NCBI GenBank assembly: GCA_023423535.1
Contig: JAFAFL010000059.1
Location: 1-39,377, forward strand
Reading direction: 5' to 3'
Length of the DNA: 39,377 nt
From: Pseudomonadota bacterium
GTDB taxonomy: Bacteria; Myxococcota; Myxococcia; Myxococcales; Myxococcaceae
Shown in pieces: positions 31,442 to 39,377 of this stretch. Positions within the stretch are counted from its first letter, which is position 1, and each line of letters opens with the position of its first letter. The notes beneath the pieces were generated by a model that was given only the letters and a program-made list of their open reading frames with translations, was not told where the DNA came from and ran no database searches. The translations under genes were made by a program, and so were the position numbers.

Positions 31442-31999
31442 ATGGTCGGTCGAGTCAAAGGCGTGTTGTTCGCGGACTACGTGCGGATGATCCGCGCGCA
31501 CAAGGAAGCGGACTGGTCCACGCGGCTGCTGCCGCAGGATCTCGGGTGGATCTCCCAGCGGATCGAGCGCGACGCCTGGTACCCGATGGACGCCTTCGAG
31601 CGCCTCGGGCTGGTCATCCTCAACGTGCTGGTGGACGGCGACCTCGAGCTGGTGCGCCAGTTCGGCCGGGCATCCCTGGCGTGGCTGAGCGACGCGAACC
31701 CGGAGCTGCAGTCCGCAAAGGAGCCGCGCGACATCGTGATGCGCTTCCATCAGCTGCGGCAGGGCTACTTCGACTACGCGCCGATCGAGGTCGTCTCGCT
31801 CACCGACCGCAGGCTCGAGCTGGAGATCGACTACCGGATGGGCGACGTGGCGGAGGAGGCCGCGGCGCTGCAGACGATGGGCTTCTTCGAGGCGCTGCTC
31901 GAGCGCGCCGGCGGCCGCGACGTCACCGCGCGCTTCAGGTCCACCCGGTGGATGGGCGAGGGCCGCACGCTGCTCGAGCTCGAGTGGCGCAACGGCTGA
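31442..31999 (+). CDS. TIGR02265/DUF2378-like protein
   Basis: This 185-residue cytoplasmic protein has no signal peptide. It begins VGRVKGVLFADYVRMIRA and has a helical middle with DAWYPMDAFERLGLVILNVLVDGD near residues 44-67, followed by RLELEIDYRMGDVAEEAAALQTMGFFE and a beta-rich end. The overall pattern (VKG start, WYP motif, C-terminal strand pairs) resembles the TIGR02265/DUF2378 family known as a paralogous set largely restricted to Myxococcus relatives. I recognise it only by resemblance. Function of the family is unknown. The ATG at 31442 has no obvious ribosome site. It converges on the Rieske gene with 21 bases between stops. Confidence 0.55.
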   Translation: MVGRVKGVLFADYVRMIRAHKEADWSTRLLPQDLGWISQRIERDAWYPMDAFERLGLVILNVLVDGDLELVRQFGRASLAWLSDANPELQSAKEPRDIVMRFHQLRQGYFDYAPIEVVSLTDRRLELEIDYRMGDVAEEAAALQTMGFFEALLERAGGRDVTARFRSTRWMGEGRTLLELEWRNG

Positions 32000-32020
32000 A
32001 CGCCTCGAGCCGTCGGCGGC

Positions 32021-33153
<1,133 letters not shown>

Positions 33154-33157
<4 letters not shown>

Positions 33158-34827
33158 GACGCGTCTCCGAAGTGCGCGAGCCAACCCGGCTGCCGGTGCA
33201 GGTCCACCGGCTTGATGTCCCCCGCCCGCTGGCCCAGCGCCACGCAGCGCGACTCGTAGCGCCGCCGCCCATCGCGCACGCGCACCGCCTTCACCGGCCC
33301 GAGCTGCCCGAGATTCCGCGCGTAGCCGTACGCGTGTCCGGTGCACAGCCGCGCGTCCAGCTTGCGGGCGAGTTCCGAGAGCACCGGCTCCGTCACGGAG
33401 GCTTCCACGTAGAGGTGGTACGCGGGCGGCGAGGACCACTCGGGCGCGATCATCGAGAAGGAGACCTCGCCCTCCAGCGCCGCCTCGCGCAACGACTCCG
33501 CCAGCGCGCGCGAGGCCCAGTCGGCGGAGAGCTTCTCGCCCACCAGATCGACCACCGCATCCGCGCGCCCGAGGAAGCGAAGGCACGGTGCCTCTCGGTG
33601 AAAGCCCTCCACCCGCACGCGGTCACCCAGGCGGTAGCGAAGGAAACCGCCGGAGGTCGAGAGCAGCGGCTCGTATACGCCGCCGCGCTGCAGCTCGTGC
33701 GCGAGCAGCGGGCGCGCGTCGTGACGCGAGGGATCGAGGAACTCGTAGAAGTGGCTGCGCACCGCGAGCACCGGCGCGGGCGCCGCGAAGAGCGGGAAGG
33801 TCACCACGCCCTCCGTCGCGAGCAGTCCCTTCGACTGCACCTCCACGTTGCCCAGCCGCGCGGTCATCGACGGCAACGCGCGCGCGGCCTCGGCGTCGGT
33901 CCAGCAGCTCACCAGCTCCAGCTGCGGGAAGAGTTCCGCGGCGCTCGGTCGCCGCACGCGTCCCTCGCGCACACCCGCGTACAGGGATCGCAAGCGGGCA
34001 GCCTCGTGCGGAGCACGGCGGAATCGACCGGCGAACGCGTGCGCGAGCAACGGAGGGACCGCGCGGCAGGCTCCGTTTTGCAAATCCTCCGCGAGGGCCT
34101 CCCACTGCGCGTCGAGCGACTCGAGCAGCAGCGTGAGGAAGCTCGGGTTCCAGACGCTGACGAAAGCCACGTCGGCGCGCTCGAGCAGACAGCGCAGGGT
34201 GACGTAGCGGCAGGTCTCCACGTCCGGCAAGAGCGCGAGCTCGGAGGGCACCGCGAGGATGCGCTCCACCGCGGGACGCAGCGGCGGCGGAAAGTAGCTC
34301 GCGTCCGAGGCGCTGCCGATGGGCAGGCCACCGCGGCTTCGTCCTCCGCGCGCACCGATGGGAGAGATGGACCAGTACGACGGCCCGCGACGCAGGTGCG
34401 GCCTCGACGTGAGCAGATCGATGAGCCACGGCGCGAGCGCACGGTGGAACTCGCCGAGCAGTCCGCGCGTCATCGGCACGTGCTTCGACGGCCCGGACGA
34501 TCCACCGGAGAGTTCGAAGCGGACGGGCGCGTCGCTCGTCAGCGCATCGTGCTGTCCCTCCAGCGCGCGCTGCACCCACGGCGCCACGCGCTGCGGGCCG
34601 CCGACCGGAACGCAGTCAGCGAACTCGCGCGCGGTCCGCACGTGACGAAGCCCGAGCGCGCGCCCCTGCCCGCTGAACCGCACCGCGGAGAGCACCGCCT
34701 CCAGCCGGCGTCGCTGCGCACGCTCCACGTCTCGCGTGGCCAGGTCGAACTTCAACGCCTCGGGGGCGAAGGCCGCGCGCACGCCGTCGTGCAGCACGGC
34801 GCTCGCACGCGACTGCAGAGGCTTCAT
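33154..34827 (-). CDS. GH3-family acyl-acid-amide synthetase
   Basis: This 557-residue member of the GH3 family (ANL-type adenylating enzymes) activates a carboxylate with ATP and, in plants, conjugates it to an amino acid. Visible motifs are the ATP-phosphate loop FELSGGSSGPSKHVPMT near residues 96-112, YWSISPIG near 144, the adenine-region segment LVSCWTD near 305, and the GH3 hallmark STSGGFLRYRLGDRVRVEGF near 392-411. Length agrees with bacterial GH3 proteins (about 500-570). The ATG at 34827 overlaps the preceding GNAT-like gene's stop as ATGA. Bacterial members are poorly characterised, and neither acid nor amine partner is known. In this operon it would make an amide that the Rieske enzyme or others modify. 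Confidence 0.85.
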
Positions 34828-35665
34828 GTGCCCAGCTCCGTCTTCGGCTCGCTCTGCGCCGCGGGGGCGGCCGCAGGCTCCAGCGCGCGCTGCTTGCGGC
34901 GGCGCGTGAACCGCTTGGTGGCGATGCGCACGAACGCGCGGCCCAGCTCGGAGAGGCGGACCTCGGCGAGGCACACCAGCTCGTCACCGTTCACGTGCCC
35001 CGGGTTGCGCGCGTGGAAGAAGGCGATGTCCGGATCCGCCAGCGCGCGTCCATCCACCGGCGCCACGCCCTCGCGAACTTTGTAGTGCCCGCTCATCCGC
35101 ACCACCTGCGTCGCCGCGTCGTACTGCGCGCCGAACCACTCGCCGCAGATGCGGTGCACGAAGGCCTCGTCGGCGGGATCGGGCGTGAGCCCTCGGCGGG
35201 GGAACGCGCCGGCGAAGTAGCGGAGGATGATGAGGTAGGTCTTGTACCCGGCCGAGAGCAGCAGCCAGTAGAACGGCGAGAAGGGTCTGCGCAGCTTGCG
35301 CCAGAGAAGGAACCGCGCGAACGCGGTGTCGAGCATCTTCTGGCCCCAGTAGTCGGGGTGGATGACGGTGTCGCCCGAGTAGAGGACCTCTGCTTCGCGT
35401 CCACGATCCGGAACACGCTTGAGCGCGATGGTGCTGAAGCCCGCGAGCGTCTTCGGCCCCGCGTCACCCGCCGCATCGTGCAGGAGGATGACGTACTGCT
35501 TGTCGTCGAGATCCCGGAAGAAGCGCTCGGGGACGACGCCCTCGTAGCAGCGCTCCATCAGCGCGAGCATCTTCGCCCGCGTCGCCGCATCGAGCGTGGG
35601 CACCGCGACCGTCCGATACGACAACTGCTTCGCCTTCGCGCGCGTTTGGGGCTGGGTGATGGACG

Positions 35666-35669
<4 letters not shown>
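34824..35669 (-). CDS. GNAT-like protein of the UnbUV-GH3-Rieske operon
   Basis: This 281-residue protein, without signal peptide, has a GNAT-like core. A beta-strand region ending VLYSGDTVIHPDYWGQKMLDTAF near residues 90-113 matches the acceptor-strand and CoA-loop layout of N-acyl or acetyltransferases. The segment FSPFYWLLLSAGYKTYLIILRY near residues 127-148 is hydrophobic and may contact a lipid substrate. The C-terminal third is basic and ends with an alanine/proline tail. Both ends are coupled: the ATG at 35669 overlaps the upstream stop and its stop overlaps the GH3 start. N-acyl-amino-acid synthases are one family it could resemble. The substrate is unknown; the GNAT label is moderate. 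Confidence 0.6.
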
Positions 35670-38470
<2,801 letters not shown>

Positions 38471-38482
38471 GCCCCGCGTACC

Positions 38483-38514
38483 TCCGACGACAAGTGTCGG
38501 ATATAGCGCATATC
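38483..38514. promoter_or_regulatory. Two inverted repeats in the 46-bp divergent promoter
   Basis: TCCGAC (38483-38488) and GTCGGA (38496-38501) are separated by seven bases, with a nested CGACA-AG-TGTCG. GATAT (38500-38504) and ATATC (38510-38514) follow, five bases apart. The short AT-rich core between two divergent starts strongly suggests shared operator and promoter elements. Confidence 0.5.
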
Positions 38515-38516
38515 AG

Positions 38517-39158
38517 ATGATCCACCCCGTGACCCGGGTCGCCCTGGTCCTCGCGATCGCCGGTCTGAGCCTGCTCGCACTTCGCTTCTACCGGCGGCAG
38601 AACGGCAAGTCGGTGAAGGGCGGCGCCATCTCCCCGCCGAAGATGGCCTGGCTCTTCTTCACCGTGTACCTCTGGTTCCTCGTCTGCCCGCTCGCGGCGA
38701 TGGATCCGAGCGTGCCGAGCGGCGCGCGCTGGGTGCTCGGGGCCTTCGCGCTGAGCATGTGGATCCGAGGCCTGGCGGAGCTGCACATGCTCTACGTCAC
38801 GCACTCGTGGCGGCCACCGTATGGCGTGGCGCACGACGTCTTCTGCATCGCGCTCGTCGTGGCGGGCCTGCTGTTCGTGCCCGGTGCCTGGGCCGGTTTC
38901 ACAACGCCGCGCACGAGCTGGGTCAGCGCCCTGTGGCTGCTCGTCCTCTTCAGCCTCTGCGTGGAGACCGTTTACGCGACGCTCTTCTTCCGAGCGGTGA
39001 AGGGGAAGACGATCGGCGAGGACGGCGTGTGGTTCGCGGCCGAGAACGAGGCCCGCTTCCGTCGCATCAACCGGCTGACCTTCGCGCTGAACATCCCCCA
39101 GTACGCGGTCCTGTTCGGACTGGTGGGGACGGCAGCAATCGGCCTGGAGGGTACGTAG
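38517..39158 (+). CDS. Six-helix integral membrane protein of unknown function
   Basis: This 213-residue protein has about six hydrophobic segments: residues 5-22, 43-63, 70-95, 104-122, 135-158 and 185-210. Short polar loops include VKGGAISPPK and the charged loop RAVKGKTIGEDGVWFAAENEARFRRINR near residues 157-184. I recognise no family. It has no signal peptide apart from the first helix. It starts 46 bases from the divergent UnbUV-fusion gene and probably shares its regulation. Its ATG at 38517 lacks a clear ribosome site; an upstream GTG/ATG reading is less likely, as that part overlaps the other promoter. It may transport or scaffold the product of the neighbouring operon, which is an inference from position only. 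Confidence 0.6.
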   Translation: MIHPVTRVALVLAIAGLSLLALRFYRRQNGKSVKGGAISPPKMAWLFFTVYLWFLVCPLAAMDPSVPSGARWVLGAFALSMWIRGLAELHMLYVTHSWRPPYGVAHDVFCIALVVAGLLFVPGAWAGFTTPRTSWVSALWLLVLFSLCVETVYATLFFRAVKGKTIGEDGVWFAAENEARFRRINRLTFALNIPQYAVLFGLVGTAAIGLEGT

Positions 39159-39377
39159 TTCTTTCAGGCGGGGCCGTTCGTACAGGTCGCGCCACCCAAT
39201 GAGTTCAAGGACTTACGCGCGCGAGCGGGCTGGCACGAGGCCTGCTCATGCTCCCCACGTCAGCGCGGCCCGGTCGAAGTGGGAACGGGACGCTGACACG
39301 ACGGCGCGGCTGGATGGAGTCGGGATCCAGACGCCGTCAGGGCAGCACGGGTTGGGCGGCGTTGGGCAGTACGGGCG
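39159..39377. other. Intergenic end of window with hairpin and short repeat
   Basis: No gene is seen in the last 219 bases. GTCAGCG (39259-39265) and CGCTGAC (39291-39297) can form a hairpin. GGGCAGCACGGG (39340-39351) is repeated as GGGCAGTACGGG (39364-39375), 24 bases apart, and the pattern runs to the window edge. Confidence 0.45.

Noticed and set aside
39159..39377. CRISPR or tRNA in the final intergenic region
   Set aside because: Only two imperfect 12-base repeats occur, and no cloverleaf-like set of stems was found.

Overview
This is a high-GC bacterial chromosomal segment, densely packed with genes. Codon use is strongly biased to G or C in third positions. The gene content best fits the Myxococcota: a glycine-rich surface protein, many small lipoproteins, a protein resembling the Myxococcus-restricted TIGR02265/DUF2378 paralogues, an ECF sigma factor with CHAT proteases, and RNase J. 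I assign this lineage from gene content only. I found no tRNA, rRNA, CRISPR array, insertion sequence or prophage gene.

Layout. Positions 1-496 hold the 3' end of a glycine-rich surface protein. 662-4257 is a fatty-acid beta-oxidation pair: a FadN-type 3-hydroxyacyl-CoA dehydrogenase/enoyl-CoA hydratase, then a thiolase. A strong terminator and a heme A synthase (CtaA/Cox15) follow. 5393-10899 is mostly minus strand: an Ig/TPR lipoprotein, an alpha/beta hydrolase, a 2,4-dienoyl-CoA-reductase-type SDR, a YqiA-like esterase and an exonuclease III, with a plus-strand PEBP protein among them.

11333-17983 is the first region of special interest. It encodes an ECF sigma factor, a membrane anti-sigma factor with a zinc motif, and two consecutive cassettes. 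Each cassette is a membrane-anchored TPR-CHAT protease followed by a small protein of about 105-111 residues. The two small proteins look related and share both an N-terminal pattern (MxxPxxxxC) and a C-terminal tail (DPWPPV / DPWPV). The combination of ECF sigma factor, TPR-CHAT protease and small partner recalls the ancillary genes of type III-E CRISPR (Csx29, Csx30, RpoE), but no CRISPR is present. I propose a stand-alone protease-controlled sigma-factor circuit.

18038-26593 is mainly housekeeping: a double-hotdog thioesterase, RNase J, a Phd/VapC-type toxin-antitoxin pair, a response regulator-histidine kinase, YajQ, a secreted CBM9-like protein, RimO, a pterin dehydratase and a glutaredoxin with an unusual CKFA active site. 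26742-30172 carries a 764-residue flavin monooxygenase/old-yellow-enzyme fusion (salicylyl-CoA or 2-aminobenzoyl-CoA type) translationally coupled to a GNAT-like protein. 30182-31071 holds two paralogous exported proteins.

32021-38470 is the second region of special interest. It is a four-gene minus-strand operon in which every junction is a 4-base stop/start overlap. The first gene fuses an UnbU/RnfD-like membrane domain to an UnbV/CRTAC1-like FG-GAP propeller. A GNAT-like protein, a GH3-family acyl-amide synthetase and a Rieske oxygenase follow. A six-helix membrane protein is divergently transcribed from a 46-bp region containing two inverted repeats. This looks like an undescribed small-molecule or lipid-modification pathway.
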